DNA from: Anaeramoeba ignava
Taxonomy: Eukaryota; Metamonada; Anaeramoebidae
Assembly: GCA_028826165.1 (NCBI GenBank)
Contig: JAPDFW010000033.1
Location: 186,001-250,000 of the forward strand
Reading direction: 5' to 3'
Length of the DNA stretch: 64,000 nt
Each line of letters begins with the position of its first letter. Position 1 is the first letter of the stretch. Shown in pieces: positions 11,327-22,953 of this stretch. The position numbers and the translations under genes are program-made. Under the pieces are notes generated by a model. That model ran no database searches, was not told where the DNA came from, and was given only the letters and a program-made list of their open reading frames with translations.

Positions 11327-14004
11327 ATGATTTCTTCTTCGTTTTTCATTCTTTTCCTTATTCTTGTTTCTCATTTTGTTTTTTCTGAAACAGATTCTGA
11401 TGAAATTTCTTCGGTAATTACTTTAACAAAAGAAAATTTTGATGAGTTAGTTTTACAAAGTGAAGATAGATGGTTTATTAAATTTTATGCAGAATGGTGT
11501 GGTCATTGTAAAGCGGTAAATTATTAAAATTAAAATTAAAATTAAAATTAAAATTAAAATTAAAATTAAAATTAAAATTAAAATTAAAATTAAAATTAAA
11601 ATTAAAATTAAAATTAAAATTAAAATTTAAAATTAAAATTAAAATTAAAATTAAAATCAAATTTAAAATCAAAATTAAAATTAAAATTAAAATTAAAATT
11701 AAAAATTTAAAATTAAAATTAAAATTAAAATTAAATTTAAATTTAAAATTAAAATTAAATTTAAAATTAAAATTAAAATTAAAATTAAAATTTAAATTTA
11801 AAATTAAAATTAAACTAAATTCATATTAAAATTAAAATTAAAATTAAAATTAAAATTAAAATTAAAATTAAAATTATAATTAAAATTAATATTAAAATTA
11901 AAATTAAAATTAAAATTAAAATTAAAATTAAAATTAAAATTAAAATTAAAATTAAAATTAAAATTAAAATTAAAATTAAAATTAAATTAAAATTAAAATT
12001 AAAATTAAAATTAAAATTAAAATTTAAAATTAATATTAAAATTAAAATTAAAATTAAAATTAAAATTAAAATTAAAATTAAAATTAAAATTAAAATTAAA
12101 ATTAAAATTAAAATTAAAATTAAAATTAAAATTAAAATTAAAATTAAAATTAAAATTAAAATTAAAATTAAAATTAAAATTAAAATTAAAATTATTTATA
12201 AATTAAAATTAAAATTTAAATTAAAATTAAAATTAAAATTAAAATTCATTTATAATATTAAAATTAAAATTAAAAATTAAATTTAAAATTAAAATTAAAA
12301 TTAAAATTAAAATTAAATTTATTAAGATTAAAATTAAAATTAAAATTAAAATTAAAATTAAAATTAAAATTTATAAAATTAAAATTAAAATTAAAATTAA
12401 AATTAAAATTAAAATTAAAAATTAAAATTAAAATTAAAATTAAAATTTAAAATTAAAATTAAAATTAAAATTAAAATTAAAATTAAAATTAAAATTAAAA
12501 TTAAAATTAAAATTAAAATTAAAATTAAAATTAAAATTAAAATTAAAATTAAAATTAAAATTAAAATTAAAATTAAAATCAAAATTCATTTATAAAATTA
12601 ATATTAAGATTAAAATTAAAATTATAATTAAAATTCAAATTCAAATTCATTTATAAAATTAATATTAAAATTCATTTATTAAAATTTAAATCAAAATCAA
12701 AATTAAAATTAAAATTAAAATATGAAATTAAAATTAAAATTAAAATCAAAATTAAAATTAAAATTCAAATTCATTTTAAAATTAATATTAAAATTAAAAT
12801 CAAAATTCATTTATAAAATTAAAATTAGCTTAAACCAATATTCGAATCCGTTGCTGCACAATTAGGTGATGAAATCAAATTTGGAGAAGTAAACTGTGAA
12901 AAACAATCTAAAATTTGCAACACATACAACGTTCAAGGATATCCAACATTAAAGTTTTTTATTGAAGATCAAATTTTTGAATATCATTCACATCGAACAG
13001 AGGAAAACTTAATCAGTTTCTGTGAAAAATTTTCAGGACCAGCAGTTATTTCTATTAAAGATTTCAATTCATTAAACGAAAAATTAACAGAAGAAAAAAC
13101 TAATTTTGTTCTTTTAACTTCTTCTTCAAAAAATGAAGCCAATCGTGAAATTGATCTTTTTTCAAAAATTGCAACTCGAAATCTTATTTATTCAGATTTT
13201 TATATTCTTGAATCAGAAAATCCATTGGATCCAGATCTTTATTCAAAATTTGCTCAAAAAAAGAAACTCAAATCAAAACTTGAAAAAATTAATCAATTCC
13301 CAGTTGTAATTGCATTTATTGATTCGAAAAAAATAATTACTTTTCAATTCGAATCAAATGATTATGAAAGTGCTGATGATTTTTTCAAATTTGTTCAAGA
13401 AAACACTCTTCCACTTCTACCTCAACTCAGTGCAGATTCATTTGCTTTAATTGATAGTGCTCAAAAAACTGTTGGTTTGGCAATTGTTGATCCTTCAGAC
13501 GATAAAACTGAAGACTACTTGAAAATGATTAAGAAAGTTGCTTTCAAAAGAAGATCTGAATTTGCTTTTTGTTGGATTGACGGAATTCAATGGGAATCTT
13601 TTCTCAATCATTTCCAAATCAAAGTTGAAGAATTACCAATGTTTTTTGTTATGGAATTTCGAAAGGAAATTTATTTTAAAGATCCCAATTTAATTTCTTC
13701 TGTTGAAAATATTAACGACTTTTTGGATTCAATTTTAGATGGTTCTATTAAACCTCAAGGCAGAGGTTCTAGTTTTATTTCTCGTATTTTGGGAACTAAT
13801 AATCCTAATACAATTTTGAAAATTGTCTTTTTTGGTGCAGTTGGAATTATTCTTTATTTCTATTTTGTCTCAAAAAAGGAAAAACGAAATCAAGTAGATG
13901 ATAAAAAAGAAGATGATAAAAAAGAAGACAATAAAAAAGAAGACAATAAAAAAGAAGACAATAAAAAAGATGATAAAAAAGAAGAAGACAAAAAAGAAAA
14001 ATAA
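11327..14004 (+). CDS. Transmembrane protein disulfide isomerase (TMX3-like)
   Basis: ER thiol oxidoreductase. Exon 1 is 11327-11515 and exon 2 is 12829-14004, about 454 residues in total. Exon 1 encodes a signal peptide (MISSSFFILFLILVSHFVFS) and the thioredoxin active site WCGHCKA, where the intron falls. Exon 2 continues with LKPIFESVAAQLGDEI, the NCEKQSKIC segment and the cis-proline region YNVQGYPTLKFF. Thioredoxin-like b-type domains without CxxC follow. Near residue 410 is one membrane segment (ILKIVFFGAVGIILYFYF), then a cytosolic tail of Lys/Glu/Asp repeats (KKEDN units). The signal peptide, single CGHC domain and C-terminal membrane segment match the TMX3 subgroup of PDIs better than soluble KDEL-bearing PDI. 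The start was chosen at the first ATG after the T-rich promoter motif, because it begins the signal peptide. Confidence 0.9.
11516..12828 (+). repeat. 1.3 kb PDI intron of AAAATT hexamers
   Basis: Donor GTAAAT lies directly after the codons for the active-site CGHCKA; acceptor ATTAG. It is almost uninterrupted AAAATT on the sense strand, with scattered TTCATTTATAAAATTA copies near 12245, 12588, 12645 and 12808. It supplies no coding sequence. Confidence 0.9.
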
Positions 14005-14268
14005 ATTCCATTTTCAATTTAGAATTTAAAATCAAAATTAAAATCAAAATTAAAATTAAAATAAAATTAAAATTAAAATTAAAATTAAAATTCAAAATTA
14101 AAATTAAAATTAAAATTAAAATTAAAATTTAAAATTTAAATTTAAATTAAAAGCAAAATTAAAAGCAAAATAAAGCAAAATAAAGCAAAATAAAGCAAAA
14201 ATTTAAAATTTTCATTTTTCATTTTCATTTTTATTTTTATTATTTTAAAAACAAACATTTAAAAACAA
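14005..14268 (+). repeat. PDI-copine spacer with A-rich repeats
   Basis: AAAATT and AATAAAGC units are followed by the T-rich block before the copine start. No gene is visible. Confidence 0.75.
14209..14236 (+). promoter_or_regulatory. Candidate promoter motif, copine gene
   Basis: Three overlapping TTTTCATTTT cores, about 33-60 bases before the ATG. Confidence 0.4.
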
Positions 14269-17200
14269 ATGCAACCTCAATTTTCAAATCCAACTTCTCG
14301 TATTGAAATTAATTTTACAGGACAGTTTGTTATTTATGAATTTTTTTTTTGTTTTTTAATTTCAATCTAATTTTAATTTTAATTTTAATTTTAATTTAAA
14401 ATTGTTTTATTTTATTAAGTAATTTAATCAAATTAGATGTTATGTCACAATCAGATCCTTTTCTTGTTCTTTATTATCAAGATCCTATTCAAAAGAATTG
14501 GACAGAAATTGGAAGAACAGAATTTATTAAGTATATAAAAAAAATTAATTAAAAAAAAATTTGAAACAAAAATTTTAATTTAAAAATTTTAATTTAGAAA
14601 TGAACCAAATCCTAAATGGGCTAAAAAATTTTTAGTTGATTATTTTTTTGAAGCAATGCAAAAGTTTCAAGTTAAAGTTTACGATATGGATAATGAGAAA
14701 AAATCATTAGAACAACAAGATTTTATTGGACAAGTAAAAAAATCAAAATTAAAATTTAAATTTAAATTCATTTATAAAATTAAAATCAAAATTTAAATTT
14801 AAATTCATTTATAAAATTAAAATCAAAATTGAAATTGAAATTAAAATTAAAATTAAAATTATAATTAAAATTAAAATTAAAATTAAAATCAAAATTAAAA
14901 TTTAAATTAAAATCAAAATTAAAATTATAATTAAAATTAAAATTAAAATTAAAATTAAAATTAAAATTCATTTATAAAATTAAAATTAAAATTAAAATTA
15001 AAATTAAAATTAAAATTAAAATTAAAATTAAAACTAAAATTAAAATTAAAATTAAAATCAAAATTAAAATTATAATTAAAATTAAAATTAAAATTAAAAT
15101 TAAAATTAAAATTTAAAATTTAAAATTGAAATTATAATCAAAAATTTAAAATTATAATCAAAATTAAAATTAAAATTTAAATCAAAATCAAAATTTAAAT
15201 TTAAATTCATTTATAAAATTAAAATTAAAATTTAAAATTAAAATTATAATCAAAATCAAAATTAAAATTTAAATTAAAATCAAAATTAAAATCAAAATTA
15301 AAATTAAAATTAAAATTAAAATTATAATTAAAATTAAAATTAAAATCAAAATTAAAATTAAAATTTAAATTTAAATTGATTTTTTAGTGTGAATTTACAC
15401 TTGGTGAATTAATGGGTTGTTCTCGTCAATCTCTTACAAAAGAATTATTTTATCCAAAAAATCCTAAAAGAAAAAATGGACAATTAAAAATATTTGGAGA
15501 AGAAGTAATTTAAATTTTTAATTGAAAATTTTTTTAATTGAAATTTTAATTGAAATTTTTTTCAATAATTATAAAAAAGGTTGAAGGATTAAATCTTTTG
15601 ATTAAAATGACTTGGACTGGGTATTTTTAATTTAATTTTAATTTTAATTCAATTTTAATTTAATTTAATTTAATTTTAATTTCAATTTTAATTTTTAATT
15701 TAATTTAATTTGTTCTTTTTCAGAGTAAAACTTGATAAAAAGGTAAATTTAAAATTAATTTTAAAATTTAAATTTAATGATTAATAAGCAATTAAATGCA
15801 AAAACTTATTTTTTCCTTTTTTATTAAAATTTCATATTAGGATTTCTTTGGAAAATCAGTAAATTTTTTTTCTTCTTTTATTCATTGATTTATTTAATAA
15901 TTATTTTAACTATAAATTATATCCATTTTGATTTAAAAGGATCCTTATATAGTTTTTTATCGATCAAGAATTGAAAATGATGAATATAATTTGGTTTATA
16001 AAACAGAAATTATTAAAAAAACACTTTATCCAAAATGGAAACCTTTTCAATTAACAGCTCAAAGTCTTTGTAATGGTGATTTATCAAGAAAAATCAAAGT
16101 GGAATGTTGGGATTGGAATCGACGTGGTTCTCATGATTTAATCGGAATAACCTATGTATTAAAATAAAAATTCATTTATAAAATTAAAATTATAATTAAA
16201 ATTAAATTAAAAATAAAATCAAAATCAAAATTAAAATTAAAATTAAAATCAAAATTAAAATTAAAATTAAAGTTAAAATTATAATTAATAGTAAAATTAT
16301 AATTATAATTAATATTATAATTAAAATCGGATAAAAATTAATATTAAAATTAAAATTAAAATTAAAATTATAATTAAAATTAAAAAATAAAATTAAAATT
16401 CATTTATAAAATTAAAATTAAAATTAAAATTAAAATTAAAATTAAAATTAAAATTTAAAATCAAAATTAAAATTAAAATTAAAATCAATATTAATATTAA
16501 TATTTAAATTAAAATTATAATTAAAATTAAAATTAAAATTAAAATCAATATTAATATTAATATTTAAATTAAAATTATAATTAAAATTAAAATTAAAATT
16601 AAAATTAAAATTAAAATTAAATATTAAAATTATTAAATATTAAAATTAATATTAATATTAAAATTTAAATTAATATTAAAATTTAAATTAAAATTAAAAT
16701 TAAAATTAAAATTAAAATTTAAAATCAAAATTAAAATTAAAATTAAAATCAAAATTCATTTATAAAATTAATATTAAAATCGGATAAAAATTAATATTAA
16801 AATTAAAATTAAAATTATTAAAATTAAAATTAAAATTCATTTATAAAATTAATATTAAAATCGGATAAAAATAGTTCACATTAGATGAGTTAATCACACA
16901 AAAAAAAACGAGTTTTGAACTAATCGAACCGAAAATCAAAGCGAAAAAAAAGAACTACAAAAACAGCGGAGTATTAAAGCTAGTACACTTTGAGCCAATA
17001 CAAGAATACACATTTTTAGATTATCTTTTTGGGGGAGTAGACATCAATTTAGTGATAGCAATTGATTTCACAGCATCAAATGGGAAACCAACATTTCCTG
17101 ATTCATTACATTATATGAATCCATATTCATTGAATCAATATCAACAGGCAATAGTGTCAGTTGGGTCTATATTGGCTCAGTATGATAGCGATAAAATGAT

Positions 17201-19590
17201 CCCTGTTTTTGGATTTGGTGCAAAAATTCCTGTCGGTTATACAACTACTGTGTCTCATTGCTTCCCTCTTAATGGCAATATTCAACAACCTCATGTTTTT
17301 GGTGTTGAAGGCGTTCTTCAGGCTTATACTAACTCCCTTTCTTATGTTCAACTTTATGGTCCAACTAATTTCGCTCCAATTATTGATGCTACTGCTGCTA
17401 TCGCAAGACAACAAGATTCTACTAGTCCAAGTACATTATTTCCTTTCTTAATTTTAATTTTAATTTTAATTTTAATATTAATTATAATTTTTTATCCGAT
17501 TTTAATATTAATTATAATTTTAATTTTAATTTTAATTTTAATTTTAATTTTAATTTTTAATTATAATTATAATTTTTTATTAATTTTAATTTTAATTTTA
17601 ATTTTAATTTTAATTTTAATTTTAATTTTAATTTTAATTTTAATTTTAATTTTAATTTTAATTTTAATTTTAATTTTAATTTTAATTTTAATTTTAATTT
17701 TAATTTTAATTTTAATTTTAATTTTAATTTTAATTTTAATTTTAATTTTAATTTTAATTTTAATTTTAATTTTAATTTTAATTTTAATTTTAATTTTAAT
17801 TTTAATTTTAATTTTAATTTTAAATTTAAATTTTTATAATTTAATTTTAATTTTAATTTTAATTTTAATTTTAATATTAATTTTAATTTTTAATTTTAAT
17901 TTTAATTTTAATTTTAATTTTTAATTTTAATTTTAATTTTTAATTTTTAATTTTAATTTTAATTTTAATTTTAATTTTAATTTTAATTTTAATTTTAATT
18001 TTAATTTTAATTTTAATTTTTAATTTTGATTTTAATTTTAATTTTAATTTTAATTTTAATTTTAATTTTAATTTTAATTTTAATTTTAATTTTAATTTTA
18101 ATTTTAATTTTAATTTTAATTTTAATTTTAATTTTAATTTTAATTTTAATTTTGATTTTAATTTTAATTTTAATTTTAATATTAATTAGATTATTATGTT
18201 CTTTTGATTATTACTGATGGTGAAATTACTGATATGGAACAGACAACACGTGCTATTGTTCAAGCAACTTCTCTTCCATTATCAATTGTTATTGTTGGTG
18301 TTGGTTCTGCTGATTTTACAAAAATGGATGTTTTAGATGCTGATGATGAACCTCTTGTTTGGCAAGGAAAGAAAATGGAAAGAGATATTGTTCAATTTGT
18401 TCCTTTCCGTGATTTTGTAAATCAAGATCCAGCATTTCTTGCCAAAGCAACATTAGAAGAAGTAATTTTATTTGATTTATTTTCAATATTTAACTAATTT
18501 CAAATTGATTTATTTTTGAATATTTATTTCATGTTATTTAATAATTTCATGTTAATTGATTATTTTTAAATATTTATTTTTGAATATTTTTGAATATTAA
18601 ATTATTTATTTCATGTTAATTGATTTATTTTTGAATATTTATTTATTTCATGTTAATTGATTATTTTTTGAATATTTATTTTAATGCTAATTGATTTATT
18701 TTTTGAATATTTATTTATTTTAATGTTAATTATTTATTTTTTGAATATTTAATAATTTCATGTTAATTGATTTATTTTTGAATATTTATTTTAATGCTAA
18801 TTGATTTATTTTTGAATATTTATTTATTTTAATGTTAATTGATTATTTTTGGATATTTATTTTTGAATATTTTTGGATATTTATTTCATGTTAATTGATT
18901 TATTTTTGAATAATTATTTTAATGCTAATTGATTTATTTTTGAATATTTATTTATTTTAATGTTAATTGAATATTTTTGAATATTTATTTCATGTTATTT
19001 GATTATTTTTGGATATTTAATTATTTTAATGTTAATTGATTTATTTTTTGAATATTAAATTATTTCATGTTAATTATTTATTTTTGAATATTTATTTCAT
19101 GTTAATTGATTTATTTTTGAATATTTAATAATTTCATGTTAATTATTTATTTTTGAATATTTATTTTAATGTTAATTGATTTATTTTTTGAATATTTATT
19201 TCATTTTAATTGATTTATTTTTGGATATTTATTTTAATGTTAATTGATTTATTTTTGAATATTTATTTTTGAATATTTTTGAATATTAAATTATTAATTT
19301 CATGTTAATTGATTTATTTTTGAATATTTATTTTTGAATATTTTTGGATATTTATTTTAATGTTAATTGATTTATTTTTTGAATATTAAATTATTTATTT
19401 TTAGATTCCAGGTCAATTAACTTCATATTATAAGAGTAAAAATATTGAACCAAATCCAGAAGTTGCGAAACAAAGAATGATTCAACAACAACAAGCAATG
19501 CAACAACAAGCAATGCAACAACAACAAGCAATGCAACAAACACAACCAATGCAACAACAACAACCAATGCAACAAACACAAAAGATTTAA
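14269..19590 (+). CDS. Copine
   Basis: Calcium-dependent phospholipid-binding protein with two C2 domains and a vWA-like domain; in the family it is recruited to membranes when calcium rises. Exons: 14269-14324, 14420-14530, 14598-14733, 15388-15504, 15580-15620, 15724-15742, 15841-15858, 15940-16155, 16875-17430, 18190-18461, 19405-19590; they add to 575 codons plus stop. C2A has [15 protein letters not shown] and DMDNEKK; C2B has [19 protein letters not shown] and [14 protein letters not shown], so calcium-ligand aspartates are present in both. The vWA part has the MIDAS-type DFTASNG, then [16 protein letters not shown] and [10 protein letters not shown]. The tail ends in [12 protein letters not shown] followed by a QQQAM repeat. 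Exons of 19 and 18 bases encode only VKLDKK and DFFGKS. The splice after GGACA gives [10 protein letters not shown], which fixed the first intron. No frame breaks were seen. Confidence 0.92.
14734..15387 (+). repeat. Copine intron 3, AAAATT/AAATCA repeats
   Basis: Sense-strand A-rich hexamers with several TTCATTTATAAAATTA copies. Acceptor TTTTTTAG. Confidence 0.85.
16156..16874 (+). repeat. Copine intron 8, mixed A-rich repeats
   Basis: AAAATT units with TTCATTTATAAAATTA and a second recurring word, AATCGGATAAAAA (near 16324, 16789 and 16857). The last copy abuts the ATAG acceptor. Confidence 0.85.
17431..18189 (+). repeat. Copine intron 9, repeat in inverted orientation
   Basis: Unlike the other large AAAATT-type introns here, the sense strand carries AATTTT, the complement of AAAATT, in long pure runs. 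It also holds an inverted copy of the AATCGGATAAAAA word (TTTTTATCCGATTTT near 17490). Donor GTACAT, acceptor ATTAG. Long Leu/Ile open frames through it are repeat translation. Confidence 0.9.
18462..19404 (+). repeat. Copine intron 10, degenerate TGTTAATTGATTTATTTTTG repeats
   Basis: Imperfect tandem units of roughly 30-45 bases (GAATATTTATTT, TTTCATGTTAATTGATT). This is a different family from the hexamers. Acceptor TTTTTAG. Confidence 0.8.
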
Positions 19591-19702
19591 TTTGAATGAT
19601 TTTCTTTCAGATTTTCTTTCAAATTTTCTTTCAATTTTTCTTTCAAATTTTCTTTCAATTTATTTTCCTTTTTCTTCCAAATTTTTCCTTTTTGAATTTC
19701 TT

Positions 19703-20843
19703 GCAATTTTCCTTTCAATTTCTCAAATTTTTTTTATTCAAAAAAAAAAGAAATTCAAAAAAAAATTTTTTTTCATTTTTTCATTTTTTCATTTTTTTAA
19801 ATTTTAATAAAAAAAAGAAAAGAAAAAAATGAAAAAAATGGAAAAAATGATTGATAGAACAAAAGAAGAAGCAAAGAAAAAACTAAAAGAAATGGGTTAT
19901 TATTACACAAAAGAAAAGAAATTAAGACAAATAAAAAATGATGAAAAATTTGAATTTGTAAATCAAAAACATTATGAAGAACTTGGTGATTTAATTGTTG
20001 AATACATTTATGAACAATTAGTTGTTGAATATAAAATGAAAGAAATATGGCTTCCATTAGAAGAAGACTTGAAATTTTCAGAGAACTATAAAGAAAACAT
20101 TGAAGAATCTGAACTTAAAAAAATTAGAACAAATATATTTATATCAAAAGAATTTGAAAAAAAAGAAAAATTAATGCTTTTAATTTGTGGAAGTGGAGCC
20201 GTTAGAGCAGGTCAATGGGCAAGATCACTTTGTATTAATATTGATTTAAATACTGGAGGAGTATTTCCATTTCTTGAAGAAGCTGAAAAACAAAATTGTG
20301 GAGTTATTATATTTAATCCTAATTTAAATTCTGTTCTTGTTCCTCTTAAAACAAGATCAGCTTATGCACAAATTCCTATGAATTCATCACCAGAAAAGCA
20401 TGTTCAATATGTTTGGGATAATTTTGTAATGAAAAGCAAAGCTAAAGAAACATTTATTGTTGCACATTCATATGGAGGAGTTTCAACAATATCATTAATG
20501 ATTAATAAAAACAAATATTTTTAATAAAGTTTCTAAGATAGCATTTACTGATTCTGTTCATTGGTTTCCAATTAGAGGAATTCCTAAAAATGAATTGAAA
20601 GAATATTCAAATTTTCTAAAAACACATGCAATTAATTGGGTTACATCTACTAAAAAAATTGATGAAATATTAGATTTTCGAAATGGAGTTCAATGTGTTT
20701 CATCTGGACATACAAAACATGAATGGACAACACCTTCAGCTCAAAAATCAATTTGGAGATTTTTCTTTACAGAAGATTTTAAATTTGAATTTGAATCTAA
20801 AAAATCAATATTTGAAGATTCTGAAAATAATGAAAATGTTTCA
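19703..20843 (+). repeat. Tandem duplication unit A (pairs with 21791-22953)
   Basis: Upstream T/A-rich sequence, promoter motif and the whole ARB2A domain are nearly identical to 21791-22953. Similarity stops after GAAAATGTTTCA, at the junction with the unrelated repeat tails. Confidence 0.9.
19766..19798 (+). promoter_or_regulatory. Candidate promoter motif, ARB2A copy 1
   Basis: Three TTTTTCATTTTTT cores, 31-63 bases before the ATG. The whole block is duplicated before copy 2. Confidence 0.4.
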
Positions 20844-21782
20844 ATTCAGAATGAGATTATTCCAAATACAAATAAAAATCAATATATTTCAAATTCAAGA
20901 AAAAATCAATATATTTCAAATCCAATTCAAAATCAATATATTCCAAATCCAATTAAAAATCAATATATTTCAAATACAAATAAAAATCAATATATTCCAA
21001 ATACAAATAAAAATCAATATATTCCAAATACAATTCAAAATCAAAATATTTCAAATCCAATTAAAAATCAATACATTTCAAATACAAATAAAAATCAATA
21101 TATTTCAAATTCAAATAAAAATCAATATATTTCAAATACAAAAAATCAAAATATTTCAAATTCAAATCAAAATCAATACATTTCAAATCCAATTCAAGAT
21201 CAATACATTTCAAATCCAATTAAAAATCAATATATTTCAAATACAAATCAATATCAATATATTTCAAATCCAATTAAAAATCAATATATTTCAAATCCAA
21301 ATAAAAATCAATATATTCCAAATATAAATAAAAATCAAAATATTTCAAATACAAATAAAAATCAAAATATTCCAAATACAAATCAAAATAAATACATTTC
21401 AAATCCAATTCAAAATCAATATACTTCAAATTCAATTCAAAATCAATATATTCCAAATACAAATAAAAATCAAAATATTTCAAATACAATTCAAAATCAA
21501 TATACTTCAAATTCAATTCAAAATCAATATATTTCAAATTCAAGAAAAAAACAAATAAGAAAAGTTAACTTATTAAAGGATGATTTGATTGAAATCTCTG
21601 AATTGAAAAGAAAAATTAAAATTTTTCATTTAAAATCGAAAAAAAATAGATTAAGAAAAATTCATAAATTTAGATCATTTTCAAAAATGAAAAGTTTAAG
21701 AAAAGTAAAATTGAAAAGAAATTTTGGTTTGAAATTTGAAGTTGAATCAATTAATTCTCCAAAAGAATCATTTCAAAAATAA
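19829..21782 (+). CDS. ARB2A/FAM172-type protein, copy 1, with NQYISN repeat tail; one frameshift
   Basis: Member of the Arb2-domain alpha/beta-hydrolase-like family (FAM172A in animals; Arb2 in fission-yeast siRNA chaperone complexes). Diagnostic segments are GYYYTKEKKLRQIKNDEKFEF, LICGSGAVRAGQWARSL, NTGGVFPFLEEA, HVQYVWDNFV, VAHSYGGVSTISLM (nucleophile-elbow-like) and, after a frame break, KIAFTDSVHWFP, NWVTSTKKIDEI, SSGHTKHEWTTPSA and IWRFFFTE. The frame breaks at 20522: AAATATTTTTAATAAAG where copy 2 has AAAGATTTTTTTAATAAAG, so two T's are missing. After the conserved domain comes about 230 residues of a 9-residue NKNQYISNT repeat and a basic C-terminus. No intron was found. It is either a pseudogene or an assembly indel. 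Confidence 0.82.
20870..21545 (+). repeat. 27-base coding repeat (NKNQYISNT)
   Basis: About 25 units, each encoding N-x-NQY-I-[SP]-N-[TPS]. It begins just after the segment shared with copy 2 ends, so it is specific to copy 1. Confidence 0.85.
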
Positions 21783-21790
21783 ATTTTAAA

Positions 21791-22953
21791 GCAATTTTCC
21801 TTTCAATTTCTCAAATTTTTTTTATTCAAAAAAAAAAGAAATTCAAAAAAAAATTTTTTTTCATTTTTTTCATTTTTCATTTTTTTAAATTTTAATAAAA
21901 AAAGGAAAAGAAAAAAATGAAAAAAATGGAAAAAATGATTGATAGAACAAAAGAAGAAGCAAAGAAAAAACTAAAAGAAATGGGTTATTATTACACAAAA
22001 GAAAAGAAATTAAGACAAATAAAAAATGATGAAAAATTTGAATTTGTAAATCAAAAACATTATGAAGAACTTGGTGATTTAATTGTTGAATATATTTATG
22101 AACAATTAGTTGTTGAATATAAAATGGAAGAAATATGGCTTCCATTAGAAAAAGACTTAAAATTTTCAGAGAATTATAAAGAAAATATTGAAGAATCTGA
22201 ACTTGAAAAAATTAGAACAAATATATTTATATCAAAAGAATTTGAAAAAAAAGAAAAATTAATGCTTTTAATTTGTGGAAGTGGAGCCGTTAGAGCAGGT
22301 CAATGGGCAAGATCACTTTGTATTAATATTGATTTAAATACTGGAGGAGTATTTCCATTTCTTGAAGAAGCTGAAAAACAAAATTGTGGAGTTATTATAT
22401 TTAATCCTAATTTAACTTCTGTTCTTATTACTACTAAAAAAAAATCATTTTGGAAAAAACAAAAACGGCTCATGCACAAATTCCTATGAATTCATCACCA
22501 GAACAACATGTTCAATATGTTTGGGATAATTTTGTAATGAAAAGCAAAGCTAAAGAAACATTTATTGTCGCACATTCATATGGAGGAGTTTCAACAATAT
22601 CATTAATGATTAATAAAAACAAAGATTTTTTTAATAAAGTTTCTAAGATAGCATTTACTGATTCTGTTCATTGGTTTCCAGTTAGAGGAATTCCTAAAAA
22701 TGAATTGAAAGAATATTCAAATTTTCTAAAAACACATGCAATTAATTGGGTTACATCTACTAAAAAAATTGATGAAATATTAAAATTTCGAGATGGAGTT
22801 CAATGTGTTTCATCTGGACATACAAAACATGAATGGACAACACCATCAGCTCAAAAATCAATTTGGAGATTTTTCTTTACAGAAGATTTTAAATTTGAAT
22901 TTGAATCTAAAAAATCAATATTTGAAGATTCTGAAAATAATGAAAATGTTTCA
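21791..22953 (+). repeat. Tandem duplication unit B (pairs with 19703-20843)
   Basis: Second copy of the promoter plus ARB2A-domain segment. It differs mainly by scattered substitutions, the replacement segment near 22430-22470 and the two-T difference near 22628. Confidence 0.9.
21854..21886 (+). promoter_or_regulatory. Candidate promoter motif, ARB2A copy 2
   Basis: TTTTTCATTTTT cores duplicated from copy 1, with small spacing changes in the T runs. Confidence 0.4.

Noticed and set aside
11516..12828. Possible CRISPR-like or satellite array
   Set aside because: Unit is a six-base tandem repeat with no unique spacers, bounded by splice sites inside a PDI gene.
17431..18217. Long open frames of alternating Leu/Ile
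   Set aside because: They are translations of the AATTTT array in a copine intron, with clear GT and AG boundaries and conserved coding sequence on both sides.
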